Source: a virus. From it: DNA of 20,855 nucleotides. Position 1 is the stretch's first letter, and every line of letters begins with the position of its first letter. The DNA lies in IMG/VR virus record IMGVR_UViG_3300022602_000497, positions 1 to 20,855 of that record; one strand, given 5' to 3'. Made by a program: the position numbers and the translations under genes. Positions 13,902 through 20,855 of this stretch are shown here, in pieces. A model generated the notes under the pieces. It was not told where the DNA came from and did not search any database. It was given only the letters and a program-made list of their open reading frames with translations.

Positions 13902-15336
13902 GGTATACGCCAAGGTCACATGTGAACGACACGTGGCGAAAGAACTGTCTGAGTACTTCACGTTCTTCGTACCTGGTTACCAATTCGTTCCTGCGTTCAG
14001 GAATCGAATCTGGGACGGTAAGATTCGCCTATACAATCTAACTACTTCACAAATATATCTTGGTCTTATTCCTTACATGGAAGAATTTGCAAAAGACCGT
14101 GGGTATACTATTGAACATAATGATGTTGGTATTGAATCAGAGTTCTCACTCTATCATGCCAAGAAGTTTTCAGAATCTTTAGGTCTACCTTTTGAAGTAC
14201 ATGAACATCAACTAAATGCTTTCGTGGACGCAATGCAATCTCACCGTAGACTGTTATTGTCGCCTACTGCATCAGGTAAGTCGTTAATCATTTATATGAT
14301 TGTCCGTCAATTATTGGACTTTCAAAAACTTAAAGGTCTGATTATTGTTCCAACCACATCTTTAGTAGAACAACTCTATAAAGACTTTGAAGATTATGGT
14401 TTTGATTCTGAAAGTAACGTGCATAGAATCTATCAAGGTAAAGAAAAACACACCGATTATCCTATAACGATATCAACTTGGCAATCTTTGTACAAAATGG
14501 ATAAAGAATACTTTGCACAATTTGATTATGTTATTGGTGATGAAGCACACTTATTCAAAGCTCAATCGTTAACTACTATATTGACTTCATGTGTAAATGC
14601 AAAGTATCGTATTGGTTTGACTGGTACTTTAGATGGAACAAAGACACATAAACTGGTACTAGAAGGTCTATTCGGACCTGTAAAACAAGTTACTACTACC
14701 CGTGAGTTGATTGACTCAAATAAGGTATCAGGGTTTGATATCAAGTGTCTATTACTCAAGTATTCGGATGAAGAATGTGAGCTTTCTAGAAGTTATACAT
14801 ACAAGGATGAAATTGATTTTTTGATTAGTCATCCAGCAAGAAATAAATTCATAAGAAATCTTGCGGTATCTTTGAGTAAAAATACACTTGTTTTATATCA
14901 AATGGTTGACAGGCATGGTCAAGTCCTGTATGATATGATAAAGGACACCAAGAATCTAGGAGATAGAAAAGTATTCTTTGTCCATGGCGGAGTGGATGTA
15001 GAGGAAAGAGAACAGATTCGTAAAATAATGGAGACTGAAAATGATGCTATTATTGTGGCTAGTTTTGGGACTTTTAGTACTGGAATTAATATTCGCAACT
15101 TACATAATATTATATTCGCATCTCCATCAAAGTCACGAGTTAGAAATCTTCAATCTATTGGACGAGGTCTTCGGAAATCGGATGGTAAGGAAACTGCCAC
15201 ACTCTATGACATAGCTGATGATCTTAGATATAAAAAACATATGAACTTTACATTGAAACACTTTATTGAGAGAACTGATATTTACAATGAAGAAAAATTC
15301 TCATTCAAAATATACAAAATAGGAGTCAATAAATGA
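13858..15336 (+). CDS. uvsW: UvsW DNA/RNA helicase
   Basis: UvsW is a superfamily 2 helicase that unwinds R-loops and branched DNA, shutting off early origin replication and promoting recombination-dependent replication and fork regression. In this 492-residue protein, an N-terminal accessory domain (FRNRIWDGKIRLYN, ~47-60) is followed by Walker A PTASGKS (136-142), DEAH (228-231), motif III LTGT (254-257), ASFGTFSTGINIRNLHNIIF (401-420) and motif VI QSIGRGLRK (432-440). Length matches T4 UvsW (~500). The TTG at 13858 gives an N-terminus that aligns with T4 UvsW; no in-frame ATG comes before the conserved domain and no Shine-Dalgarno site is seen. It probably depends on coupling from the overlapping DUF3820 gene. 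Confidence 0.96.
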   Translation: MKKLNIDISITKKDEVYAKVTCERHVAKELSEYFTFFVPGYQFVPAFRNRIWDGKIRLYNLTTSQIYLGLIPYMEEFAKDRGYTIEHNDVGIESEFSLYHAKKFSESLGLPFEVHEHQLNAFVDAMQSHRRLLLSPTASGKSLIIYMIVRQLLDFQKLKGLIIVPTTSLVEQLYKDFEDYGFDSESNVHRIYQGKEKHTDYPITISTWQSLYKMDKEYFAQFDYVIGDEAHLFKAQSLTTILTSCVNAKYRIGLTGTLDGTKTHKLVLEGLFGPVKQVTTTRELIDSNKVSGFDIKCLLLKYSDEECELSRSYTYKDEIDFLISHPARNKFIRNLAVSLSKNTLVLYQMVDRHGQVLYDMIKDTKNLGDRKVFFVHGGVDVEEREQIRKIMETENDAIIVASFGTFSTGINIRNLHNIIFASPSKSRVRNLQSIGRGLRKSDGKETATLYDIADDLRYKKHMNFTLKHFIERTDIYNEEKFSFKIYKIGVNK

Positions 15337-15719
15337 ACGATATAAAAATATTGAGACTTACTACAGGAGAAGATATTATTGGCCATGTTACCAGTAATGA
15401 TTTTGGATTTGTTGTAGAAGATCCAATGATGCTTAGAGTAAATTACCGTGGTAATAATCCACAAGGGGTACTTCAATTGGCATATTGGTTGCCTGTTGAG
15501 TTAATCAAATCTAATTCGGCAACAGTACAATTCGAACATGTCGTTACGGTATTGGATCCTGATGATAGTTTTATGGAATATTATATTAATGCAATCCAAA
15601 AAGTTAAAGAACTTATGGATGCTAAAAATAATATGGATGATATGGATATTATGGATAATAATGATATTATGGATATTATGGATTCTATTAAAATGGAACC
15701 AAATCAAATATTACATTGA
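15333..15719 (+). CDS. Sm-like (LSm/Hfq-type fold) phage protein
   Basis: The N-terminal ~75 residues have an Sm-fold pattern: IKILRLTTGEDIIGHVTSND (residues 4-23) followed by FVVEDPMMLRVN, then a strand pair (VLQLAYWLPVEL, ATVQFEHVVTVLDP) and a C-terminal helix (SFMEYYINAIQKVKELMDAK). Sm proteins form rings that bind RNA; cellular Hfq is an example. The last ~30 residues are an Asp/Met/Ile repeat tail encoded by a short-period DNA repeat. The ATG overlaps the uvsW stop (ATGA) and has AGGAG at 15321-15325, so it is co-translated with uvsW. T4 has no well-known equivalent, but similar proteins occur in aquatic T4-like phages. RNA binding is inferred from fold pattern only. Confidence 0.65.
   Translation: MNDIKILRLTTGEDIIGHVTSNDFGFVVEDPMMLRVNYRGNNPQGVLQLAYWLPVELIKSNSATVQFEHVVTVLDPDDSFMEYYINAIQKVKELMDAKNNMDDMDIMDNNDIMDIMDSIKMEPNQILH
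15633..15683 (+). repeat. Short-period atggat/gatatt repeat
   Basis: The hexamer atggat occurs at 15633, 15642, 15651, 15669 and 15678, at multiples of 9 bases, with gatatt between copies. It encodes the MDDMDIMDNNDIMDIMD tail of the Sm-like protein in frame. Confidence 0.85.
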
Positions 15720-15761
15720 TATCATAGGGGAACACCGAGACTGTAACATATGTCAAGCCTT

Positions 15762-15789
15762 TTGTCAACAACTTTTTATGGTATATTTG
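15762..15789 (+). promoter_or_regulatory. Possible weak promoter before gene 55
   Basis: TTGTCA (15762-15767), 16 bases, TATTTG (15784-15789). The -10 is poor and would put the start site close to the ATG at 15791, as for gene 47. The 71-base gap 15720-15790 shows nothing else convincing. Confidence 0.25.
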
Positions 15790-15790
15790 A

Positions 15791-16312
15791 ATGAGTAAAC
15801 AGAAACATTATATAAACAATGCCGACTTCCTGAAGGCCCTAATCGATTACAAGACTCGAAAGAGTGAGAATCCTAAAGAACCAATACCAAATTATATTGG
15901 TGAATGTTGGATGAAGATTGCCGAAGGTCTATCACATAAACCTAACTTTATCAATTACCCACATCGTGAAGATATGATTGGTGATGGTATTGAGAATTGT
16001 CTTATGTACTTCAATAACTTTGATCCAGAGAAGTCGAAGAACCCATTTGCATACTTTACTCAGATTATATACTTTGCTTTTCTAAGACGTATTGGTAAAG
16101 AAAAGAAACAACTATATGTAAAATACAAAGCTACTGAACAGTTTGGTATTCTAAATGAATATGATATGCAGGATGTGGATGGTAATACTATGCAGTTCCA
16201 GTTATACGATAACATATCAGAGTTTATTGAAACATTTGAAGATACCAAAAAGAAGAAGAAGAAAACTGCAAAGAAGCCAAAAGGTGTAGAGACTTTTTTT
16301 GAAGGAGAATAA
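15791..16312 (+). CDS. 55: Late-transcription sigma factor (gp55)
   Basis: gp55 is the minimal sigma factor that redirects host RNA polymerase to TATAAATA late promoters. The 173-residue product (T4 gp55 is 185) aligns by eye with T4: YINNADFLKALIDYKTRK (7-24), GECWMKIAEGLSHKPNFINY (~37-56), REDMIGDGIENCLMYFNNFD (~59-78), NPFAYFTQIIYFAFLRRIGK (~83-102), KEKKQ. A Lys-rich linker (~152-165) leads to a C-terminal VETFFEGE, comparable to the hydrophobic-acidic tail of T4 gp55 that binds the sliding clamp. It lacks a Shine-Dalgarno site; its upstream promoter is unclear. Seven candidate late promoters in this window fit its activity. Confidence 0.95.
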   Translation: MSKQKHYINNADFLKALIDYKTRKSENPKEPIPNYIGECWMKIAEGLSHKPNFINYPHREDMIGDGIENCLMYFNNFDPEKSKNPFAYFTQIIYFAFLRRIGKEKKQLYVKYKATEQFGILNEYDMQDVDGNTMQFQLYDNISEFIETFEDTKKKKKKTAKKPKGVETFFEGE

Positions 16313-16313
16313 A

Positions 16314-16511
16314 ATGGATGCAAAAGCTGTAATTGAACGTATCAAAAACCTAAAAGAATTTATTATCGAATATGAATTGCCGGAGGACTTTGTATTCTCT
16401 GGTAATATACCGTTTGATCTCCACATCTCGGAGAACCAAATAATTGCCAAAGTAATTGCCAGTTCAGAAAAAGAGGCAGATAGGATTGTCCGAGAATTCT
16501 TTACCGTTTAG
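16314..16511 (+). CDS. Small unassigned protein between genes 55 and 47
   Basis: A 65-residue protein. The ATG at 16314 is chosen because AAGGAG (16302-16307) is correctly spaced; a TTG at 16299 in the same frame has no ribosome site. Composition is helix (AKAVIERIKNLKEFIIEY) followed by a strand-rich half (FDLHISENQIIAKVIASSEK) and a final helix. No motif is recognisable. The segment lies one base after the gene 55 stop, suggesting co-translation with the sigma factor; a late-transcription partner such as gp33 is worth testing, but nothing in the sequence identifies it as such. No Cys, no membrane span. Confidence 0.75.
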   Translation: MDAKAVIERIKNLKEFIIEYELPEDFVFSGNIPFDLHISENQIIAKVIASSEKEADRIVREFFTV

Positions 16512-16515
16512 CCTA

Positions 16516-16544
16516 TTGACAACTTTAGTTTTCTTTGTTATAAT
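16516..16544 (+). promoter_or_regulatory. Consensus sigma-70 promoter directly before gene 47
   Basis: A perfect TTGACA (16516-16521), exactly 17 bases, then a perfect TATAAT (16539-16544). The ATG of gene 47 begins at 16551, about 7 bases after the -10, so the predicted transcript starts on or within a base or two of the initiation codon. No Shine-Dalgarno site lies between. Confidence 0.88.
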
Positions 16545-16550
16545 GTCGTT

Positions 16551-17621
16551 ATGAAAATAGCAATTATTACTGATCAACACTTTGGGGCAAGAAACGACTC
16601 CATACAATTTCTGGATTATTATGAGAAATTTTATAAGGATACTTTCTTTCCTACTATTGATAATGAGTCTATATCTACTGTTCTCATACTTGGGGATACG
16701 TTTGACAGGCGTAAGTACGTCAATTTCTTTACCTTAAAACGTGCCAAACAAATGTTCTTTGATCCTTTATTGGACAGAGATATCAAAGTACACATGTTGG
16801 CAGGTAACCATGACACATACTTCAAGAATACCAACGAGGTAAATTCTGTTGACTTGTTACTACAAGAGTATGATAACATCAATGTGATTGACCACCCAAC
16901 CGAGATTGAGATTGAAGGTGTAAAGATTGTAATGATGCCATGGATATGTGAATGGAATTATAATGAATCTATGGAGTTACTCAAAAATACTGATGCAACT
17001 ATTTGCATGGGACATTTTGAGATAGCTGGTTTTGCAATGCATCGTGGTATGCAATCACAAGAAGGATTAGATCGTGGTCTCTTTCGCCGTTTCCAATGCA
17101 CTTTTAGCGGTCATTATCACCATCGTTCTTCTTCGGATGGAATCAATTATCTTGGTAACCCCTACGAACTTACTTGGCAAGATTATAATGATACTCGTGG
17201 ATTTCATCTATTCGATATACATAATTTGGACCTTCAGTTTGTTGCTAACCCTAATATAATGTTCCATCGTATTACGTATGATGACAAGTTAGAATCAATC
17301 TCCGATATTACCAACAAAGATATGAGCATATATGCCAATCGGTATGTCAAGGTTGTGGTAGTAAACAAAACTAATCCATATCTATTTGACCGATTTATGG
17401 ATGCTTTATATCAAGTCAATCCTGCTGACGTTACTATCGTTGAGGACTTTACAGACTTGACAGAAGGCGCAGAAGATGATATGATAGACCAAGCAGAAGA
17501 CACATTGACTATACTAAACAAGTTTGTTGATACCGTTCAACATGATAGTATTGATAATAATGTATTGAAGAATGTATTGAAAGAGCTTTACATAGAAGCA
17601 TTGAATCAAGATAACGTATGA
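16551..17621 (+). CDS. 47: Recombination endonuclease subunit gp47 (Mre11/SbcD family)
   Basis: gp47 is the nuclease of the gp46-gp47 complex that resects DNA ends for recombination-dependent replication. The 356-residue product (T4 gp47 is 339) has all phosphoesterase motifs: TDQH (D8, H10), LGDTFDRR (D49), GNHD (85-88), GHFE (154-157) and SGHYHHRS (H188, H190), the metal ligands and catalytic His of Mre11/SbcD proteins. The C-terminal ~120 residues form the capping and partner-binding part. It overlaps gene 46 by 4 bases (ATGA), as expected for a fixed-ratio complex. A consensus sigma-70 promoter sits directly upstream, suggesting early or middle expression by unmodified host polymerase. 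Confidence 0.96.
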   Translation: MKIAIITDQHFGARNDSIQFLDYYEKFYKDTFFPTIDNESISTVLILGDTFDRRKYVNFFTLKRAKQMFFDPLLDRDIKVHMLAGNHDTYFKNTNEVNSVDLLLQEYDNINVIDHPTEIEIEGVKIVMMPWICEWNYNESMELLKNTDATICMGHFEIAGFAMHRGMQSQEGLDRGLFRRFQCTFSGHYHHRSSSDGINYLGNPYELTWQDYNDTRGFHLFDIHNLDLQFVANPNIMFHRITYDDKLESISDITNKDMSIYANRYVKVVVVNKTNPYLFDRFMDALYQVNPADVTIVEDFTDLTEGAEDDMIDQAEDTLTILNKFVDTVQHDSIDNNVLKNVLKELYIEALNQDNV

Positions 17622-19333
17622 TTTTATTTGAAACTGTTCGTTGGAAGAATATTCTTTCAACTGGTAACTCGTTCACCGAAGTAAAGTTGAACAAGTCACC
17701 TAACACATTGATTATTGGACATAATGGTGCTGGTAAATCCACCATATTGGATGCGTTGTGCTTTGGTCTTTTCGGTAAACCATTCCGTAAAATCAATAAA
17801 CCAAATTTACTAAACTCTATCAACAATCAAAAAGGTATTGTTGAGATTGAGTTTACTATTGGTAAAAAGAAATACAAGATTGTTCGTGGTATCAAACCTA
17901 ATGTGTTTGAAATCTATTGCGATAATGTTTTGCTGAACCAAGATGCAGCTGCAAGAGACTATCAGGAAGTACTAGAGAAACAAATTCTCAAATTGAATTA
18001 TAAGTCCTTCACGCAGGTTGTCATCCTTGGTTCAGCCTCTTTTGTTCCATTCATGCAATTGACTCCTGTTATTCGCAGAGAGATCATTGAAGATTTATTG
18101 GATATTCAAATCTTCTCTACAATGAATGGACTTCTCAAGGAAAAGTTCTCAGAGAACAAAGAGAGCATTACCAAAACCAAGTATGAGATTAGTTTGATAC
18201 AGGAGAAGATCAGTCTTCAATTGTCCAACATCGAAGAACACAAAAAGAATAATGCTGTTCAAGTGGAACGTAAGCAAGAAGAAATTGCGGAATCACAGGC
18301 ACAGATTGATAAAATTAGTAGTGATGTGGAACTCATACAGAAACATATCGATGCATTACAAACCAAGGTTCTAGATAAGAGTAAGTTAGAGGCTAAATCT
18401 AAAGAGTACCTACAGATAGAATCCAAATTGGAATCTAAACTAAAGAGATTGAAAAAAGATGAAACTTTCTACCACGAGAATGACAATTGCCCAACGTGCA
18501 AACAATCGATACCGGCAGGATTCAAAGCCACTCAATTATCAAGTATTACAGCAACTAAAAATGAGGTCGACAATGCAGTTACGCAAATTGAAACTCGTAT
18601 CGAGTCTCTTTCCGAATCCCTCGGTAAAATGCAAAAGATATTGGAGAATATCAGCAAACATCAAAATGAAATCTTGAAACACAATACCAATATTACGGCA
18701 ACAAACAAGTATATTGGTAAGTTGAATAAAGAAATTGCTGAGTTACAATCCAAGTCCGATACTTCAGAACAAGACAACGAGAAACTGAACGAGTTCAAAG
18801 CCGAATTAGATAGATGTAAAAAAGAATATGACATGTTATTTGTTGAGAAACAATACATGGATTTTGCAAGTACATTATTGAAAGATACTGGTATCAAAAC
18901 CAAGATTATCAAACAGTACTTGCCAGTCATGAATAAACTAATCAACAAATATCTCAAGGCGATGGACTTCTTTGTGAACTTCAATATTGATGAGAACTTT
19001 GAGGAAACAATAAAGTCTCGTCACCGTGATGAGTTCAGTTATGCAAACTTCTCCGAAGGTGAGAAGATGCGTATTGATCTGGCATTATTATTTACCTGGC
19101 GACAAATTGCCAAGTTGAAGAATAGTGTTAGTACAAACCTATTGATACTTGATGAGGTCTTTGATTCAAGTCTCGATACAGTAGGCACAGAAGAATTCTT
19201 GAAGTTGATCCATGAAATGGGTAATGATACAAATGTATTTGTTATCTCACATAAAGGTGACCAACTTTTCGATAAGTTCCGTTCAGTTATAAAATTCCAA
19301 AAGGTAAACAATTTTTCACAGGTGGTAAAATGA
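17618..19333 (+). CDS. 46: Recombination endonuclease subunit gp46 (Rad50/SbcC family)
   Basis: gp46 is the SMC-like ATPase that controls gp47. In this 571-residue protein (T4 gp46 is 560) the N-terminal ATPase half shows Walker A GHNGAGKS (34-41) and Q-loop region TQVVILGS (132-139). A coiled-coil arm (~175-400) is interrupted by the zinc hook CPTCKQSI (C291, C294), used for dimerisation. The C-terminal half shows the ABC signature NFSEGEKMR (477-485), Walker B NLLILDEVFD (507-516) and the switch His SHKGD (H545). Start and stop overlap neighbours by ATGA on both sides, so 47, 46 and the deformylase gene are translationally coupled. Confidence 0.97.
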   Translation: MILFETVRWKNILSTGNSFTEVKLNKSPNTLIIGHNGAGKSTILDALCFGLFGKPFRKINKPNLLNSINNQKGIVEIEFTIGKKKYKIVRGIKPNVFEIYCDNVLLNQDAAARDYQEVLEKQILKLNYKSFTQVVILGSASFVPFMQLTPVIRREIIEDLLDIQIFSTMNGLLKEKFSENKESITKTKYEISLIQEKISLQLSNIEEHKKNNAVQVERKQEEIAESQAQIDKISSDVELIQKHIDALQTKVLDKSKLEAKSKEYLQIESKLESKLKRLKKDETFYHENDNCPTCKQSIPAGFKATQLSSITATKNEVDNAVTQIETRIESLSESLGKMQKILENISKHQNEILKHNTNITATNKYIGKLNKEIAELQSKSDTSEQDNEKLNEFKAELDRCKKEYDMLFVEKQYMDFASTLLKDTGIKTKIIKQYLPVMNKLINKYLKAMDFFVNFNIDENFEETIKSRHRDEFSYANFSEGEKMRIDLALLFTWRQIAKLKNSVSTNLLILDEVFDSSLDTVGTEEFLKLIHEMGNDTNVFVISHKGDQLFDKFRSVIKFQKVNNFSQVVK

Positions 19334-20025
19334 ATAAAATAACTTCAGTACAAGAAGCATTTAGTAATGATAAGGATATGATTGTTTTCGATACAGATAA
19401 ACAATCACAATTGATCCAAAAAGAAATCGAAACGTTTGATTTGGTTCCCGAAACCGATCCAATCTTATTAGAAGTATTACCGGAGTTTGACTTTGACAAT
19501 GCACCAATCAATGTGGTTGACTTTGCATCTTCAATGGTAGAAACCTGTATCAAACATAAAGGTTATGGTTTATCCGCCAATCAATGTGGATTCTCCTATC
19601 GTATGTTTGTGATGGGTGCCGGTACAGAATATGTGGCATTCTTCAATCCTAAGGTTATCAAAACCGAAGATGAAGTCCATATGGAAGAAGGTTGTTTATC
19701 GTTTCCTGGTTTGTCCTTGCATATCACCCGACCAAAAGAAATCTGGGTGGAATACCAGGATTACAACGGAGTAAAGAAAGAAGCACATTATGTTGGTATG
19801 AGTGCAAGATGTTTTCTCCACGAGCTTGACCACATGAACGGAATAGTGTATACTAAGAAGGCGAAACCACTTGCATTACAAAGTGGAATGAAGAAACGTG
19901 CAAAGGTTTTCAACATGATGCAACGTTACTTCAAAGCACAAGAAAAGTTGGCACACCAAACTAAGAAACAAGAATCGATTGTAAAACATAAACACAATGG
20001 CAAAAAAACAAATACTGTCAATTGA
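19330..20025 (+). CDS. def: Peptide deformylase with N- and C-terminal extensions
   Basis: Peptide deformylase removes the formyl group from the N-terminal Met of nascent proteins, using a metal ion. All three motifs are present: GYGLSANQCG (78-87), EGCLS (120-124, metal ligand C122) and HELDH (164-168, ligands H164 and H168, catalytic E165). Phage deformylases are usually short, ending soon after motif 3; here the 231-residue protein has a ~35-residue acidic N-terminal extension and a ~50-residue basic, Lys-rich C-terminal tail (KAQEKLAHQTKKQ and onwards). It overlaps gene 46 by ATGA and the next gene by 29 bases. Phage deformylases are known from cyanophages and other aquatic phages; the extensions are unusual, with unknown function. 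The catalytic core appears intact. Confidence 0.93.
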   Translation: MNKITSVQEAFSNDKDMIVFDTDKQSQLIQKEIETFDLVPETDPILLEVLPEFDFDNAPINVVDFASSMVETCIKHKGYGLSANQCGFSYRMFVMGAGTEYVAFFNPKVIKTEDEVHMEEGCLSFPGLSLHITRPKEIWVEYQDYNGVKKEAHYVGMSARCFLHELDHMNGIVYTKKAKPLALQSGMKKRAKVFNMMQRYFKAQEKLAHQTKKQESIVKHKHNGKKTNTVN

Positions 20026-20855
20026 TGAACAATGGGCTGACTGGCAGGAACAAAACGATCCTGCCAGATTTGAACATATTGATACTGAACAACTACAACA
20101 GGAACTCATAGAGAACCTAACTCACAAATCCCAAATGGATGTGCGTGAGTATACTTTATATCAGAAATGGATTGAAGTAAAAGAAAAGTTCCCTACAAAA
20201 CAAGTTTCTAATTTGTTCGGTGATGATGAATTTCGATTGATAAATCCAGGTCAACTAAAGACTATCAATGAAGCTAGAGAGAAAATCTGGTTACCAGAAT
20301 CTCCTGATGATTATGAGAAGTTGAAACCGACAATGGTTCTATCTAACGGTCCATTGGCCGATAAATGGAATACTGTTCGTACTTTTTCTTCTACAATGAA
20401 GAATAATTCTAACATTGGACGTAATCTATTCTACACCGTAGTCGATGAAGTAACAGGTAAGTATCTTGGTGTAATTTGTATATCATCTGACTTCCTGGAC
20501 CTTACTCCAAGAGATACTTATATTGGTTGGCCTAAAGATGTGAAGACACAAGGTAATATGATCAATCATACGGCAATTGGATCGACAATCGTTCCACTTC
20601 AACCGTTAGGGTTCAATTACATGGGTGGTAAATTATTGGCATTGTTATGCCTTTCAGATACAGTTCAAAAAGATTGGAAGAAACAATATGGTGACGTTCT
20701 TGCTGGGGTTACAACTACTTCTCTATATGGTATGGCAAAGTCCAATGGGTTATCACAATACGATGGACTCGAACATTGGTCTAAAATGGGATTCAGTTCT
20801 GGCTCAGTTGCTTATCTCCCTGACCGTGATATACTCAACAAGATGTACGCTTGGG
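19997..20855 (+). CDS. DUF4338/DruA-like protein (3' end outside window)
   Basis: The frame is open from the ATG at 19997, inside the end of the deformylase gene, to the last base (286 codons), so the gene is truncated by the window. Starts at 20025 and 20032 are in other frames. After an ~85-residue helical N-terminus the protein has segments resembling DUF4338 in order: the YTVVDEVTGKYLGVICISS segment, RDTYIGW (position of the family 'IGW' motif), QGNMINHTAIGSTIVPL, the GGKLLALLCLSDTVQKDWKK segment followed by QYGDVLAGVTT, then LYGMAKSNG and LEHWSKMGFSSG (position of 'YRAANW..LG.T.G'). DUF4338 is the DruA family of the Druantia defence system, also found in phages. The match is from memory, so the family call is moderate; the gene itself is secure. 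Confidence 0.6.
   Translation, partial: MAKKQILSIDEQWADWQEQNDPARFEHIDTEQLQQELIENLTHKSQMDVREYTLYQKWIEVKEKFPTKQVSNLFGDDEFRLINPGQLKTINEAREKIWLPESPDDYEKLKPTMVLSNGPLADKWNTVRTFSSTMKNNSNIGRNLFYTVVDEVTGKYLGVICISSDFLDLTPRDTYIGWPKDVKTQGNMINHTAIGSTIVPLQPLGFNYMGGKLLALLCLSDTVQKDWKKQYGDVLAGVTTTSLYGMAKSNGLSQYDGLEHWSKMGFSSGSVAYLPDRDILNKMYAW

Noticed and set aside
15501-15798. His/Ile-rich and Ile/Trp-rich frames around the atggat repeat
   Set aside because: They are mirror readings of the short-period repeat and the Sm-like gene.
16240-16280. Programmed frameshift at the A/G-rich lysine run in gene 55
   Set aside because: The frame stays open to the conserved FFEGE end with no slippery heptamer plus stop, so no shift is needed.

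Overview
The window is part of the genome of a contractile-tailed, T4-like phage. The gene set and order (terminase 16 and 17, sheath 18, tube 19, portal 20, a 67-like core protein, protease 21, scaffold 22, capsid 23, then uvsY, uvsW, 55, 47, 46) is diagnostic. All genes lie on the + strand, DNA is AT-rich, and genes abut or overlap. A compact capsid protein, a short sheath, no gp24-like vertex gene after gene 23, and the collinear block uvsY-uvsW-55-47-46 resemble the 'exo-T-even' phages of aquatic bacteria more than T4 itself. The sequence does not identify the host.

Layout. Positions 1-1658 hold two adhesin-type genes: the end of a tail-fibre protein with NAAF-type repeats and a LamG-like protein. 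Positions 1663-3742 encode the terminase subunits. Positions 3809-6117 encode sheath and tube, closed by a terminator. Positions 6172-11882 carry head morphogenesis genes: portal, core protein, an unassigned virion-type protein, protease, scaffold and major capsid protein, closed by a UUCG terminator. Positions 11997-12572 carry an Ala/Val/Thr-rich repeat protein as a unit of its own, with promoter and terminator. Positions 12648-13172 carry a second tail-tube-fold protein. From 13247 the content changes to recombination and late-transcription genes: UvsY, a DUF3820 protein, UvsW, an Sm-like protein, the late sigma factor gp55, a 65-residue protein, and the gp47/gp46 nuclease pair. The window ends with a peptide deformylase and a 3'-truncated gene resembling DUF4338 (the DruA family of the Druantia defence system).

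Regulation is readable. Seven structural genes have a T4-type late-promoter core (TAAATA, best form TATAAATA) 18-48 bp before the start codon, and three of these overlap the stop codon of the previous gene. The sigma factor expected to read them (gp55) is in the window and ends in a possible sliding-clamp-binding tail. The recombination block instead has sigma-70-like promoters. The one before gene 47 is a perfect TTGACA-17-TATAAT whose predicted start site falls on the ATG, suggesting a leaderless mRNA. Late genes mostly have strong Shine-Dalgarno sites, whereas several recombination genes have none or use GTG/TTG starts inside overlaps.

The least explained parts are the Ala-rich repeat protein, the Sm-like protein with an Asp/Met/Ile repeat tail, the extended deformylase, the DUF4338-like protein and the virion-type protein at 8030-8599. 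I found no tRNA, CRISPR array, insertion sequence or minus-strand gene, and no gene-free stretch longer than 300 bases.
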